The notes beneath the pieces were generated by a model that made no database searches, was not told the DNA's origin, and was given only the letters and a program-made list of their open reading frames with translations. Below, one piece after another: positions 36,976 to 45,983 of a DNA stretch of 64,000 bases (positions are counted from its first letter, which is position 1; every line of letters begins with the position of its first letter). Source of the stretch: CBDBES01 sp965204465 (GTDB lineage: Bacteria > Spirochaetota > Leptospiria > Turneriellales > CBDBES01); contig CBDBES010000002.1 of the NCBI GenBank assembly GCA_965204465.1, forward strand, positions 682,001 to 746,000, read 5' to 3'. The translations under genes and the position numbers were made by a program.

Positions 36976-38048
36976 CCACAAGAACATTGAATTTAAAGGC
37001 GCTGGCTAAAAAATTATCCATTCAGTATAAGGGTGATGGAGATACCTTGGTCCATGGTATAAAAGATATAGAAAGAGTTATCCCAGATGATTTGCCAAAG
37101 GACAATTTCTTATACTTTATAGAGAATCTAAAAACATTCAAAAGACATCCTCAAATCCAAAATAAAGGAGTGGTCTTTACCAGTGAATCCATGGCAGTTC
37201 ATTTCAAAAATGCATTGGTTGCTCCCGATGAATCCATAAGGCTATATTTTATTAAGATATTACAGAAATATGCCACCACACCTGGACCTTTTCCGGATAT
37301 TCCCTCAAAAAGACATATTGATGAATCCTCTAAAATTGATCAAAACGTTACTATAATGCCCGGAGTAGTGATCATGCAAAATGTACATATTGGAAAAAAT
37401 TGCATTATTCATCCGAATGTTGTTATAGAAGCATATTCGGAGATTGGAGAAAATACAGTATTGCATCCATCTGTAGTGATCGGTTATAACTGCAAAATAG
37501 GAAGCCATTGTACTATCTATGGGGGGACTATAATTGGTGCAGATGGTTTTGGTTATTATGATCATAAAGGTAAGAATTATAAGATACCCCAAATTGGAAA
37601 TGTGACTATTGAAGATCATGTTGATATTGGTTCTAATTGTAGTGTTGATAGGGCTACCATTGAATCTACCACAATAGGAGAATATACTAAAATAGATAAT
37701 CAAGTACAAATAGGGCATAATTGTCAGATAGGAAAAAATGTATATATTGCAGGGCAAGCCGGCATATCTGGTTCTGTTAAAATAAACGATCAGGCTGTCA
37801 TTGCCGGGCAGGTGGGCATTGCGGATCATATCAATATAGGGGAAGGAAGCGTTATATTGGCCCGTTCTGGCATTATGCATGACACAAAGCCCCGTACAGT
37901 CTATTTTGGCACTCCCGCAAAGCCTTATAGGGAAGAACACAGGATCATTAGTTCCTTGACTACATTACCAAAACTTTTGAAAAGGGTAAAACAGATTGAA
38001 GATAAACTCTTTAAAGATAAACCAGAAAGGCAGAATACTAGCAATTGA
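36972..38048 (+). CDS. lpxD: UDP-3-O-acylglucosamine N-acyltransferase
   Basis: A 358-residue lipid A synthesis enzyme that adds the second acyl chain to UDP-3-O-acyl-glucosamine. An N-terminal uridine-binding domain (1-115) is followed by a left-handed beta helix of hexapeptide repeats (I/V-G-x-N-x-x-I-x), with the catalytic histidine in V-Q-I-G-H-N-C-Q-I-G. The Asp-Gly-Phe-Gly-Tyr loop (G-A-D-G-F-G-Y) is intact. Its presence shows that this organism makes lipid A, so it is a lipopolysaccharide-bearing diderm. Overlaps ompH upstream by 4 bases and ruvX downstream by 53. Confidence 0.96.
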   Translation: MTTRTLNLKALAKKLSIQYKGDGDTLVHGIKDIERVIPDDLPKDNFLYFIENLKTFKRHPQIQNKGVVFTSESMAVHFKNALVAPDESIRLYFIKILQKYATTPGPFPDIPSKRHIDESSKIDQNVTIMPGVVIMQNVHIGKNCIIHPNVVIEAYSEIGENTVLHPSVVIGYNCKIGSHCTIYGGTIIGADGFGYYDHKGKNYKIPQIGNVTIEDHVDIGSNCSVDRATIESTTIGEYTKIDNQVQIGHNCQIGKNVYIAGQAGISGSVKINDQAVIAGQVGIADHINIGEGSVILARSGIMHDTKPRTVYFGTPAKPYREEHRIISSLTTLPKLLKRVKQIEDKLFKDKPERQNTSN

Positions 38049-38442
38049 TTATGGTCGGAAAAAAATAGGCTTGGCTGTTACAGATGAAACTCAGATCGCC
38101 ATCACCAGATTATTTCAATTAAACCAATTCCATCCTGACTTCTGGAAGAAACTTTCGAATACAATTAATTCCATAGAACCAGTAAAGATCATTCTGGGTA
38201 TTCCTGGAGATCCCAAAATAGATGCTATTTCCAGAGAGATTTTGGACTTCCGACAATATATTTTTAAGAGATTTCCAGATATAGAAATACTTCTTTGGGA
38301 TGAATCTTATTCGTCCATAGAAGCAGAAGGAGTCTTAGAGGAACTTAAAATAAAGAGAAAGCATAAAAAAAAAGAAATAGATTCTATGTCCGCTGCCATT
38401 CTACTAAAAAGATATATGGCAAAAAATGACAAAATTCATTAA
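37996..38442 (+). CDS. ruvX: Holliday-junction resolvase-like protein / pre-16S rRNA nuclease
   Basis: A 148-residue YqgF-fold RNase-H-like nuclease. Catalytic acids are visible: A-I-D-Y-G-R-K-K-I-G near residue 16-25, W-D-E-S-Y-S-S and the C-terminal K-E-I-D-S-M-S-A-A-I-L-L. YqgF/RuvX processes the 5' end of 16S rRNA in E. coli. The assigned TTG start lies 53 bases inside lpxD; no ATG or GTG occurs before the conserved motif, so the start is uncertain. Such overlaps suggest translational coupling to lpxD. Confidence 0.9.
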   Translation: MKINSLKINQKGRILAIDYGRKKIGLAVTDETQIAITRLFQLNQFHPDFWKKLSNTINSIEPVKIILGIPGDPKIDAISREILDFRQYIFKRFPDIEILLWDESYSSIEAEGVLEELKIKRKHKKKEIDSMSAAILLKRYMAKNDKIH

Positions 38443-38488
38443 GCATGATGGCTTAGAAGAATTTAAGAAGCACAAAAAATCTTTGATC

Positions 38489-41227
38489 TTAAGGCTTTAG
38501 TAATATAAATTCTACTCTTCTATTTCGGCTACGGTTATACCAATTGATGTTCGGCAATATAGGAGAAGTTTCCCCTAGCCCCTGGAAATTTAATTGCATA
38601 GGATCCAGGCTTCTTTCAATCAAATATTTCATCACAACATTTGCCCTTTGTTCAGAAAGGTGCAGGTTATATTCCTCTTCCCCAATATCATCCGTATGAC
38701 CTTCAATTCGCACATTATATCTGGGATATCTTTTTAATATATCTGCCAAATGTCTTAAAAGCTTCCTGGTTCTTTTGGTAAGATTGGCCTTCCCAAAAGC
38801 GAACTCAATATTAGATAATCTGATTTTTAGGCCTCTTTCTGTGGTTAATACCAGAATATCGGTTTCAAATTCCTGGATAGGGGTTTTGTTCCAGTTGCCA
38901 TAGATATCTTTTGCAGCTAATTGATATTCATAAGTAGTGGCGCTTTCAACCAGATTCCCTTTATTTCCTTTTCCATACCAGAATATTTCTGTGGGATAAT
39001 TTCGGCCTCCCTTGAATACTTTGAAATCAGATACTCTCTTTTTATTTTTTGAGGTTAGATTGACTTCTGAAATTTTCAATTCAAATTCTTGTATAGGTGA
39101 GGCATCTCTGATCTGTATTTCAAATATCTGTTCTTCATTTTTCCCATCTCCGTCTGGAGAAAATATATCTTCTGTAGTATTTACTTCCAATTCAGGAGGA
39201 GTATTGTCAATGATGAATTTTATTGGAACAGATACCGGATGATTTCCAGACTCATAATTGACTGAGAGTCCTATATAATATATTCCATCTTCCAGCACTT
39301 CTTGAGCAGAATTTTTTCCGTTCCATTCTATTTCAGAGGGTTTAGCTTTTCCTACCCACTCCATTATAGGTTCTTCTAACACAAAATCTATTGGTTCTTC
39401 TTTACTCACTTGAATTTTCCAATCCACAATGGATTCCTCATTGAAAATGATTGGTTTGATCTTGATTTTATCCTCAAACCCGTCTTCATTAGGGCTAAAA
39501 CCTTTTTTGTCTAATTGCAGACCGACCGTATCTACTTTCCGGATCAAATTGATTTGAGAAATTTCCTGTAATTCTGAATTTTGCGCAGGATCAATGCCAG
39601 ATACCCTATAAGAGTAAATTCCTTCAGGAGCTTTTCCCCCATTGGAATGAGTTCCATCCCAAACAATCTCTTTGGGTATATCTTTGCATTTCCAACGATA
39701 ATCCCGGATCTTTTTTTCCGATGCATCCAGGATGGATGCCTCCCAAAGATCCTCTTCTTCACAGGTTGCTCTTTGAATAATGACAATATCTTCCAAAGAA
39801 CCGTCTTCATTAGGGCTGAATATTTTGGATTTAGTTTCTAAGCGTATGCGGGGGGGGGTATTGTCTATGCGGATCGTACCCCTAATGATTTTGCTCTCAT
39901 TTTCTTTGACATCTTTAACCTGTATTGCATAATCATAGACCCCATCGGGTAATACTTTTAGTTCTTTTTGGGTAGTCTGTATTGCATTCTTAATATCCAC
40001 TATCTCTGTAGTTCCGTCCCACTTTATTCTGGAAGGAACAACAAGATGTTCTTCTCTGGTGAAAAAATGATTAAAAAATTCTTTTAAACCGAATTGCTTT
40101 TCGAATTGTCTCTTATCGTTTTCAAATATCCTAACAGTTTCTCCCTTTGAATTTTTTATTTCCAAATACCATTCTTTGATCGGGCTCGCATCGGTTACAT
40201 CAATATCTAAATGAATATAATCTAATTTACCATCCAGATTAGGAGAAAAAATCTGTGTATTTTGTTTTATATCCACCTGAGGGGGTTCTTTATCGATGAA
40301 TCCATAAGACAAATTCACTGAAAAACTATGGAAGTTTCCGATATTTTCCTCATTCGTAAATATAGTGGAATAATAAAACATCAAATCACCTTGCTTAAGG
40401 TCAATATTGAAACCGCCACCTAGACTAAAACCATCGAATATAAGGCTTCTGTTAGATAGCATATATCCAAATCCTAAATGGAAAATTCTATATTGCAATT
40501 TAGTGCCGATTAAAAATGGGTAGCTTTTAAAATCTCCTTTGGCATTTGTTTCTATATTCAAGATACTACTAAAATCATATTTTCTAAAAAATGCGGTTTG
40601 AAAACCAGTATGTATAGATATGGATGGGGAAATATCTTCATCATCATCAAACTGAATAGATAAATTACGGACAGATAAAAAGAAAGAAGGCTCATAGAGG
40701 CCAAAACCAGAAGAATGTTTTGATTCCCATAAACTACGATAGGTCAATCCAGGTTCAATACCCAGTCCGAATACAAAGTCATTTTGGCTATTGCCAAAAG
40801 ATGGTTTTAAATGCATGCCTAAAGAAAGACTCTTCGTGATCTGCCTGGAATAACCAATAGATAAATTAAAGTAATCCGTTATACCAATGGATTGATCATC
40901 CCTTACATAAAAAACATTCAATCCTAAAGTTCCTATATTACTTGGAATATGTGCATTTCCCCATATCCCCCATAGGTTATCTAAAAACAGGCCTCCAGCT
41001 CCTCCTCCGGAACGTTTATAAACTCCTAAAAAAGCAGGATTAGACAAAGAAGATTCTTGAGGATAAAAGATAAAAGAGTTGTTTGCTCCTATTGAAATAT
41101 TAGAAGGAGTAAATACATTTTCTTGTATCTCTCTTATTAAAGAATTTGTTGCATACAAACTATTCATAGAAGTAAAACCCAACAGAATAGAAAATGCAAA
41201 TAGTCTTTTAATATTAAACAGGCACAT
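38489..41227 (-). CDS. OmpA-family outer-membrane protein with FlgD-like Ig repeats
   Basis: A 912-residue exported protein. A signal peptide is followed by a beta-barrel-like region (about 30-310; alternating aromatic residues such as F-G-L-G-I-E-P-G). Four FlgD-Ig-like repeats follow, each starting with (I/G)-F-S-P-(N/D)-x-D-G (about 325, 465, 565 and 695) and containing W-D-G/W-N-G turns. The last 110 residues are an OmpA-type peptidoglycan-binding domain (I-E-G-H-T-D-D-I-G-E-E-E-Y-N, L-S-E-Q-R-A, R-S-R-N-R-R-V-E). Likely anchors the outer membrane to peptidoglycan. Its start overlaps the DegT-type gene by 14 bases. Confidence 0.85.
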   Translation of the reverse strand: MCLFNIKRLFAFSILLGFTSMNSLYATNSLIREIQENVFTPSNISIGANNSFIFYPQESSLSNPAFLGVYKRSGGGAGGLFLDNLWGIWGNAHIPSNIGTLGLNVFYVRDDQSIGITDYFNLSIGYSRQITKSLSLGMHLKPSFGNSQNDFVFGLGIEPGLTYRSLWESKHSSGFGLYEPSFFLSVRNLSIQFDDDEDISPSISIHTGFQTAFFRKYDFSSILNIETNAKGDFKSYPFLIGTKLQYRIFHLGFGYMLSNRSLIFDGFSLGGGFNIDLKQGDLMFYYSTIFTNEENIGNFHSFSVNLSYGFIDKEPPQVDIKQNTQIFSPNLDGKLDYIHLDIDVTDASPIKEWYLEIKNSKGETVRIFENDKRQFEKQFGLKEFFNHFFTREEHLVVPSRIKWDGTTEIVDIKNAIQTTQKELKVLPDGVYDYAIQVKDVKENESKIIRGTIRIDNTPPRIRLETKSKIFSPNEDGSLEDIVIIQRATCEEEDLWEASILDASEKKIRDYRWKCKDIPKEIVWDGTHSNGGKAPEGIYSYRVSGIDPAQNSELQEISQINLIRKVDTVGLQLDKKGFSPNEDGFEDKIKIKPIIFNEESIVDWKIQVSKEEPIDFVLEEPIMEWVGKAKPSEIEWNGKNSAQEVLEDGIYYIGLSVNYESGNHPVSVPIKFIIDNTPPELEVNTTEDIFSPDGDGKNEEQIFEIQIRDASPIQEFELKISEVNLTSKNKKRVSDFKVFKGGRNYPTEIFWYGKGNKGNLVESATTYEYQLAAKDIYGNWNKTPIQEFETDILVLTTERGLKIRLSNIEFAFGKANLTKRTRKLLRHLADILKRYPRYNVRIEGHTDDIGEEEYNLHLSEQRANVVMKYLIERSLDPMQLNFQGLGETSPILPNINWYNRSRNRRVEFILLKP

Positions 41228-42320
41228 TTTGAATTGTTTTTATGATGTAATCTTGGTCAGCGAGGCTTAAATAAGGATGCATAGGAAGACTAAGAACCTG
41301 CTTAGAAACTTTATTTGCAATGGGGAATTCTCTTTTATTTTTATTTTTATCTCTTGATCGTATGTTGGGCTGTAAGTGTAATGGGGTAGAATAATAAATA
41401 GAATTTGGAATATTTTTCTTATTTAATTCTTCTACAATAAGTTGTCTGGAATCACTTTTAATGGTGTATTGAGCATAAGTACTCTGATTATACTCAGAAA
41501 TAAAAGGGGTAACTACTTTATTCTTTAGAAATTTAGAGTATCGATTAGCAATTGTATTTCGTTTTTTCAATTCTGCTGGAAAAATGGCTAATTTTTCAAG
41601 TAAAATAGCCGCTTGGATCGTGTCCATTCTGGCATTGACGCCCGGGAGTATATATTCGGATGCTCCATTTTGGCCATGATTGATCATACTTCTCATTTTT
41701 TCGGCTAAATTATCATCATTCGTAAAGCAGGCTCCACCATCTCCATAAGTCCCTAAAGGCTTGGCAGGGAAAAAACTGGTACAGGAAATTTCTGCCATAG
41801 AACAGGACTTTCTACCTTTATAAGTAGATCCAAAACTCTGAGCGGCATCTTCTATGAGTGTCAAGTAATTTTTTTTACACAATTCTAAAATGGGATCCAT
41901 ATCAGGGCATTGGCCAAACAAACTCACTACAATGACCGCTTTGGTTTTATTGGATATATTTTCTTCTATTTTGGTCGGATCAATATTAAAGGTATCTTCT
42001 TGTATATCCACAAATTTTGGAATAGCACCCAGGTGAACAATCACCTGTGCAGTGGCGATAAAGCTAAATGGAGTGGTAATCACTTCATCTCCTGGGCCTA
42101 TGCCTTTAGCCATTAAGCTTATCAAAATAGCATCTGTTCCGGAAGAAACACATATACAATGTTTTACTCCCACAAATTTAGCTAATTTTTCTTCCAAAGT
42201 CTTAATTTCAGGGCCAAAAATATACTGCCCATGTTGCATGACTGCCTTGATCCTGGAATTGATCTTAGGCAGAATATGCTTTTGCTGTGCATCCAGATCA
42301 ATAAATTTTAATTTTTTCAT
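41214..42320 (-). CDS. DegT/DnrJ/EryC1/StrS-family sugar aminotransferase
   Basis: A 368-residue PLP-dependent aminotransferase acting on nucleotide-linked keto sugars. D158-A-A-Q holds the PLP ring, K187 in S-F-F-P-A-K-P-L-G forms the Schiff base, and G-D-G-G-A follows. V-S-S-G-T-D-A-I-L is the phosphate loop. Substrate sugar is unknown, but family members feed lipopolysaccharide or surface-glycan synthesis. It is translated together with the OmpA-like gene downstream and follows the folK-panB fusion. Confidence 0.9.
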   Translation of the reverse strand: MKKLKFIDLDAQQKHILPKINSRIKAVMQHGQYIFGPEIKTLEEKLAKFVGVKHCICVSSGTDAILISLMAKGIGPGDEVITTPFSFIATAQVIVHLGAIPKFVDIQEDTFNIDPTKIEENISNKTKAVIVVSLFGQCPDMDPILELCKKNYLTLIEDAAQSFGSTYKGRKSCSMAEISCTSFFPAKPLGTYGDGGACFTNDDNLAEKMRSMINHGQNGASEYILPGVNARMDTIQAAILLEKLAIFPAELKKRNTIANRYSKFLKNKVVTPFISEYNQSTYAQYTIKSDSRQLIVEELNKKNIPNSIYYSTPLHLQPNIRSRDKNKNKREFPIANKVSKQVLSLPMHPYLSLADQDYIIKTIQNVPV

Positions 42321-42340
42321 ATGACAAAAAAATAAGTATA

Positions 42341-43597
42341 CTATTTAATAGAGAAAGATTCATTTTTATTAGGAAATTTATTGGAACGCACATCAGAGCA
42401 AAAAGACTCCACAGATCCTATGATATTTTCTCCTATACTTGCGTATCTGCGAACAAAACGGGGATGAAAATCAGGATCAATCCCTAGAATGTCATTCAAC
42501 ACAAGTACTTGACCATCCGTATCAGGACCAGCGCCGATTCCTATTGTGGGGATATTCAGCTTTTTACTTAACCTTTGCGCTATTTCTGCAGGTATCATTT
42601 CTAATACAATGGCAAAGCAACCCGCTTCTTCCAAGGCTAAAGCATCTTGCATAAGGCGAGTCTGTTCTTCATCTGATCTTCCTCTTAGTTTAGAAGCATT
42701 CATTTTCAAAGTCAGTTGAGGTTCTAAACCCAGATGTCCCATGACAGGAATACCTGCATCTATGATCGATTTTATAGAATCAATATATTTACCTGCACCT
42801 TCTACTTTAATCGCATTGCATTCACCCTTTTGGATGATCTTTCCTGCATTTTGAACTGCTTTTTCCATAGAGATTTTATGCGCTAAGAATGGCATATCCG
42901 CTATAATGAAGGCATCTCTTAACCCTCTACGTACACATTGGCAATGATATATAATGTTTTTCATGGTAACACCCAGGGTATTTTTACTGCCTTGTATTAC
43001 ATTTCCTAGAGAATCACCAACCAAAACGGCATCTAAAGAAGTTCTACCTAGTAAATTTGCCATACTATATTCATAGCAGGTCAATATGACTATTTTTTCA
43101 CCAGAAAGTTTTTTTTCAGAAAAATCATCAGGATGCTGTATTGGTTTCACTGCCATAGAATGATAATAAACTCCTGATTCTTCGTCTTTAGCCTCTTTAT
43201 CTAATTCTGCTATAAAATTGCGTACCCAAAATCTTCTTTTATTAAACGGATGCGGTATATGTAAACTCTGGTGGACGTAAATACCTTCTGACCACCAAAC
43301 AATGTCAATATCAATTTCTCTGGGACCATAAGGATATACCCTGGTACGGCCTAGAATATTTTCAATCTTATTGACTATTTTTAATAGATAGATCGGTTGT
43401 AAATCAGTTTTAATTAAAAAACCCTGGTTAAAAAATTCAGGTTGATTTACTTCCAGAAAAGGAGGGGTGTGCTCTATATTGGTTTCTTTTAGAATTGTAA
43501 TATTCTCTTCGGCAGAAATTCTTTCTCTTGCTTTTTGCAAATATTGCTTCTTATCGCCTTTATTTGATCCAGCGACTAGAACATATTGAAATTTCAT
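42341..43597 (-). CDS. Fused HPPK (FolK) - ketopantoate hydroxymethyltransferase (PanB)
   Basis: A single 418-residue frame joins two enzymes. Residues 1-145 are 6-hydroxymethyl-dihydropterin pyrophosphokinase: V-A-G-S-N-K-G-D-K, F-N-Q-G-F-L-I-K-T, G-P-R-E-I-D-I-D-I-V and H-P-F-N-K-R-R-F-W-V are typical FolK motifs. Residues about 158-418 are PanB: V-I-L-T-C-Y-E-Y, L-V-G-D-S-L-G-N-V (metal ligands), G-H-L-G-L-E-P-Q and V-L-E-M-I-P-A-E (catalytic Glu). PanB makes ketopantoate for pantothenate/CoA, FolK makes the pterin precursor of folate. The joint (about 140-160) is charged and contains no internal start with a good ribosome-binding site that I can see. A lipoprotein gene overlaps its start by 4 bases. 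Confidence 0.9.
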   Translation of the reverse strand: MKFQYVLVAGSNKGDKKQYLQKARERISAEENITILKETNIEHTPPFLEVNQPEFFNQGFLIKTDLQPIYLLKIVNKIENILGRTRVYPYGPREIDIDIVWWSEGIYVHQSLHIPHPFNKRRFWVRNFIAELDKEAKDEESGVYYHSMAVKPIQHPDDFSEKKLSGEKIVILTCYEYSMANLLGRTSLDAVLVGDSLGNVIQGSKNTLGVTMKNIIYHCQCVRRGLRDAFIIADMPFLAHKISMEKAVQNAGKIIQKGECNAIKVEGAGKYIDSIKSIIDAGIPVMGHLGLEPQLTLKMNASKLRGRSDEEQTRLMQDALALEEAGCFAIVLEMIPAEIAQRLSKKLNIPTIGIGAGPDTDGQVLVLNDILGIDPDFHPRFVRRYASIGENIIGSVESFCSDVRSNKFPNKNESFSIK

Positions 43598-44025
43598 TGG
43601 ATAGATGTGGATTGATTTCCAGAATTATCTTCAATATATTCTCTATTTGTACATTCAACATTGATCAAATGAAAATGAGATCCAAAAAAGCCACAATTTT
43701 GAGAACATTCTGAGCTATCCACTTCAATCTTTTCCCCCGATCTGATTTCTTCAAATTCTTCTGACAGAATTTCAAAAAAATGAGAATGTCCATCAGCCGC
43801 TAGTGAATCTCCATTCCCTCCGAAAGAAAGCTGGTATCTCTGTGAGTCTCCAAATTCAACTTCATCATTGGTGATATCATCTAAAAGAGTATGAGGAATA
43901 TCATTAAAATGATTGGTCTGAATACTCACATTTGCCTCACATCCACCGCTGTTAATACAGGACTGTAAAAAGAAAAATAGAAAAAATACTAAAAAAAGGG
44001 AGGATAAATAATAAAATTTTTTCAT
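43594..44025 (-). CDS. Putative lipoprotein with His-x-His pairs
   Basis: Unrecognised 143-residue lipoprotein: signal with F-L-Q-S-C23. The mature part has a D-G-H-S-H-F-F-E segment and a later G-S-H-F-H-L-I segment, plus several cysteines (C-S-Q-N-C). Paired His-x-His strands of this kind could bind copper or zinc, but no family is established. Overlaps folK-panB by 4 bases (ATGA-type), so it is co-translated with it although no functional link is obvious. Confidence 0.6.
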   Translation of the reverse strand: MKKFYYLSSLFLVFFLFFFLQSCINSGGCEANVSIQTNHFNDIPHTLLDDITNDEVEFGDSQRYQLSFGGNGDSLAADGHSHFFEILSEEFEEIRSGEKIEVDSSECSQNCGFFGSHFHLINVECTNREYIEDNSGNQSTSIQ

Positions 44026-44199
44026 AAATGAAATTCTCCGTTATCAATTCTATAATACCAAAGATAAAATTATCATCATAAATGTATAGAATAATTTTCT
44101 CTTTCTGAAAAAAATACCTGGATCAAGCCAAGATAAAGAAAGAAGCAAAAAAATAAATACATTGACTACACGAGTTATTTAATAAATTGAACATGAAAA

Positions 44200-45318
44200 A
44201 TGTCTACAGATCATCATAGTGGATTAAAAAATGTAGAAGAATTATCTTCCGGTATTAGCTTCATTAAAGATAAGGAGCTAAGATATCGCGGCATACTTAT
44301 AGATGAATTGGCTGCAAAATGTTCCTTTGAAGAAGTGGTCTATCTTTTGTGGTATGGCAGGCTTCCTGGGAAAAAAGAACTGGATAAATTGATCAAAGAA
44401 ATACAAGAGAATAGCCATCTTATACGCGAAATAAAAGATCAGATACAATATTCTCCCCGGAAAGTGAATCCACAAATAGCCCTGTCTCATTTGTTTATTT
44501 CGATGGGACTATATGACGATGAGCTGCATGATACTAGTTCCCAGGCAAGATATAGGGTTGCTATAAGAATAATCTCTAAAATACCTACCCTTGTATTTGG
44601 ATTCAATAAATACAGAAAAGCCAAAACTATTTTAGAACCCAGAGACGATCTTGGCTTCGCTGCTAACTGTCTGTATTTGTTGCATGGAGAAACACCAGAT
44701 AAGGCCGCAGTGGATGCACTTGAAAAATGTTTCATATTGTATGCCGATCATGGATTAAATGCATCTACCTTCGCAGTTAGGATTACAACCGGCACAATGG
44801 CCGATCTATATTCGGCGGTTACAAGCGGAATTGTTACTTTGAACGGTCCCCTAAATGGAGGCGCTAATCAAAAGGCAATGGAGATGCTATTGGATATAAA
44901 TGATATAGATTCTGTAAAAGAGTGGATTGATGAAAGGCTCTCTTCTAAAAAAAGGATCATGGGCTTTGGCCATATAGAACATAAACAAGGGGACCCTCGT
45001 GCCGACATTCTTAAAAAAATATGCGGGAAGTTATGTCAGTCGAAAGAATATAAAAAATATTATCAAATTGCCATTGCCGTAGAAGAATATGTCTTCCAAA
45101 AATTAAATCTCAAGCCAAATATTGATTTCTATTCTGGTTTGATCTTCTATGTACTGGGATTCCCTATTGATATGTTTACTTCTGTATTTACGATGGCAAG
45201 AGTATCCGGATGGATATCGCATATAATGGAACAGTATGAAAATAATTATCTGATCCATCCAAAGACAAAATACACTGGCAAGCAAAAATTGAAATATATT
45301 CCAATGAAAGAACGTTAA
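44200..45318 (+). CDS. Citrate-synthase-like protein with altered active site
   Basis: A 372-residue citrate synthase-family protein. Most signature regions are present (D-H-G-L-N-A-S-T-F, M-G-F-G-H-I-E-H-K, N-I-D-F-Y-S-G). Of the three catalytic residues (His274, His320, Asp375 in pig numbering), the second is H258 and the third D309. The first, normally in G-P-L-H-G-G-A-N, is N219 (codon AAT), so acetyl-CoA enolisation should be impaired. The usual R-V-Y-K after G-F-G-H is also I-E-H-K. It may be a paralogue with another acyl-CoA reaction or a regulatory role, not the housekeeping enzyme. Stands alone between divergent and thioesterase genes. Confidence 0.85.
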   Translation: MSTDHHSGLKNVEELSSGISFIKDKELRYRGILIDELAAKCSFEEVVYLLWYGRLPGKKELDKLIKEIQENSHLIREIKDQIQYSPRKVNPQIALSHLFISMGLYDDELHDTSSQARYRVAIRIISKIPTLVFGFNKYRKAKTILEPRDDLGFAANCLYLLHGETPDKAAVDALEKCFILYADHGLNASTFAVRITTGTMADLYSAVTSGIVTLNGPLNGGANQKAMEMLLDINDIDSVKEWIDERLSSKKRIMGFGHIEHKQGDPRADILKKICGKLCQSKEYKKYYQIAIAVEEYVFQKLNLKPNIDFYSGLIFYVLGFPIDMFTSVFTMARVSGWISHIMEQYENNYLIHPKTKYTGKQKLKYIPMKER

Positions 45319-45395
45319 AACTCAAATTTTGCATTCCTTTCAGTAAAGATGCTTAAACTTAAAAAAGAAGATCAAATAGCTTAAATAAATGTCAA

Positions 45396-45881
45396 ATGCC
45401 TGGTGAAAAGGATCATCTAAAATATTTTAAGATATTTGAAGTATTATGGACGGATGTTGATCCAAATGGACATATGCGCCATACTGCTTATTCAGACTAT
45501 TCTACCAATGTAAGATTTGGGTTCTTGAGCAGCATAGGATTCAACTATTATACCTTGCTGGAACTAAAAATAGGTCCGGTTATTTTCCATGAATTCATAG
45601 AGTATAAAAGAGAGGTATTATTGGGAGATGTCATCAGAATCGGAGTGGAGCTAAAAGGATCCTCTGCAGATTGCAATCGTTGGCTTATGCGTCATAGAAT
45701 ATTCAATGAAAAATTAAATAAACTGGTTTGTGTCATTCATCTGGAAGGGGGCTGGTTAGATTTGCAGACCAGAAAATTATGCCCCCCTCCCGATAAGATC
45801 ATCAATGGATTTGATATTCTAAAAATAGAAGATTATAAGACACTTGGCCAGAAATTTTCTTTGCGCTTAAAAAAAACTTAG
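45396..45881 (+). CDS. Hotdog-fold acyl-CoA thioesterase
   Basis: A 161-residue single hotdog protein of the YbgC/4HBT type. The helical signature W-T-D-V-D-P-N-G-H-M-R-H-T-A-Y-S-D-Y (about 18-35) contains the catalytic Asp/His region (D-x-x-G-H). Such enzymes hydrolyse acyl-CoA or acyl-ACP thioesters. Follows the citrate-synthase-like gene by 77 bases, and an AT-rich palindrome follows its stop, so it probably ends the transcript. Confidence 0.82.
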   Translation: MPGEKDHLKYFKIFEVLWTDVDPNGHMRHTAYSDYSTNVRFGFLSSIGFNYYTLLELKIGPVIFHEFIEYKREVLLGDVIRIGVELKGSSADCNRWLMRHRIFNEKLNKLVCVIHLEGGWLDLQTRKLCPPPDKIINGFDILKIEDYKTLGQKFSLRLKKT

Positions 45882-45913
45882 AAAAAAAATATTTTTAAAA
45901 AATATTTTTTTTT
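45882..45913 (+). terminator. AT-only palindrome after the thioesterase gene
   Basis: Immediately after the stop, an A/T palindrome of about 30 bases (A-rich, TATTTTT, AAAAAATA, T-run) can fold into a near-perfect stem ending in eight or more T. It contains no G-C pairs, so stability is low, but position and T tract fit a terminator for the upstream pair. Confidence 0.35.
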
Positions 45914-45983
45914 CTTGATTTTTTTGCCCTTTAAATTTCTATAGCATAAAACTGGATACTCTTTCTATTACGGAGGTTATTCT

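Noticed and set aside
37305..37940. Antisense frame of 211 residues inside lpxD
   Set aside because: Mirror of the hexapeptide repeats; Ile/Asn/Tyr-rich composition without domain signature.
44047..44092. 8-bp inverted repeat ATTCTATA/TATAGAAT in the divergent gap before the citrate-synthase-like gene
   Set aside because: AT only, 30-base loop; likely by chance in this composition.
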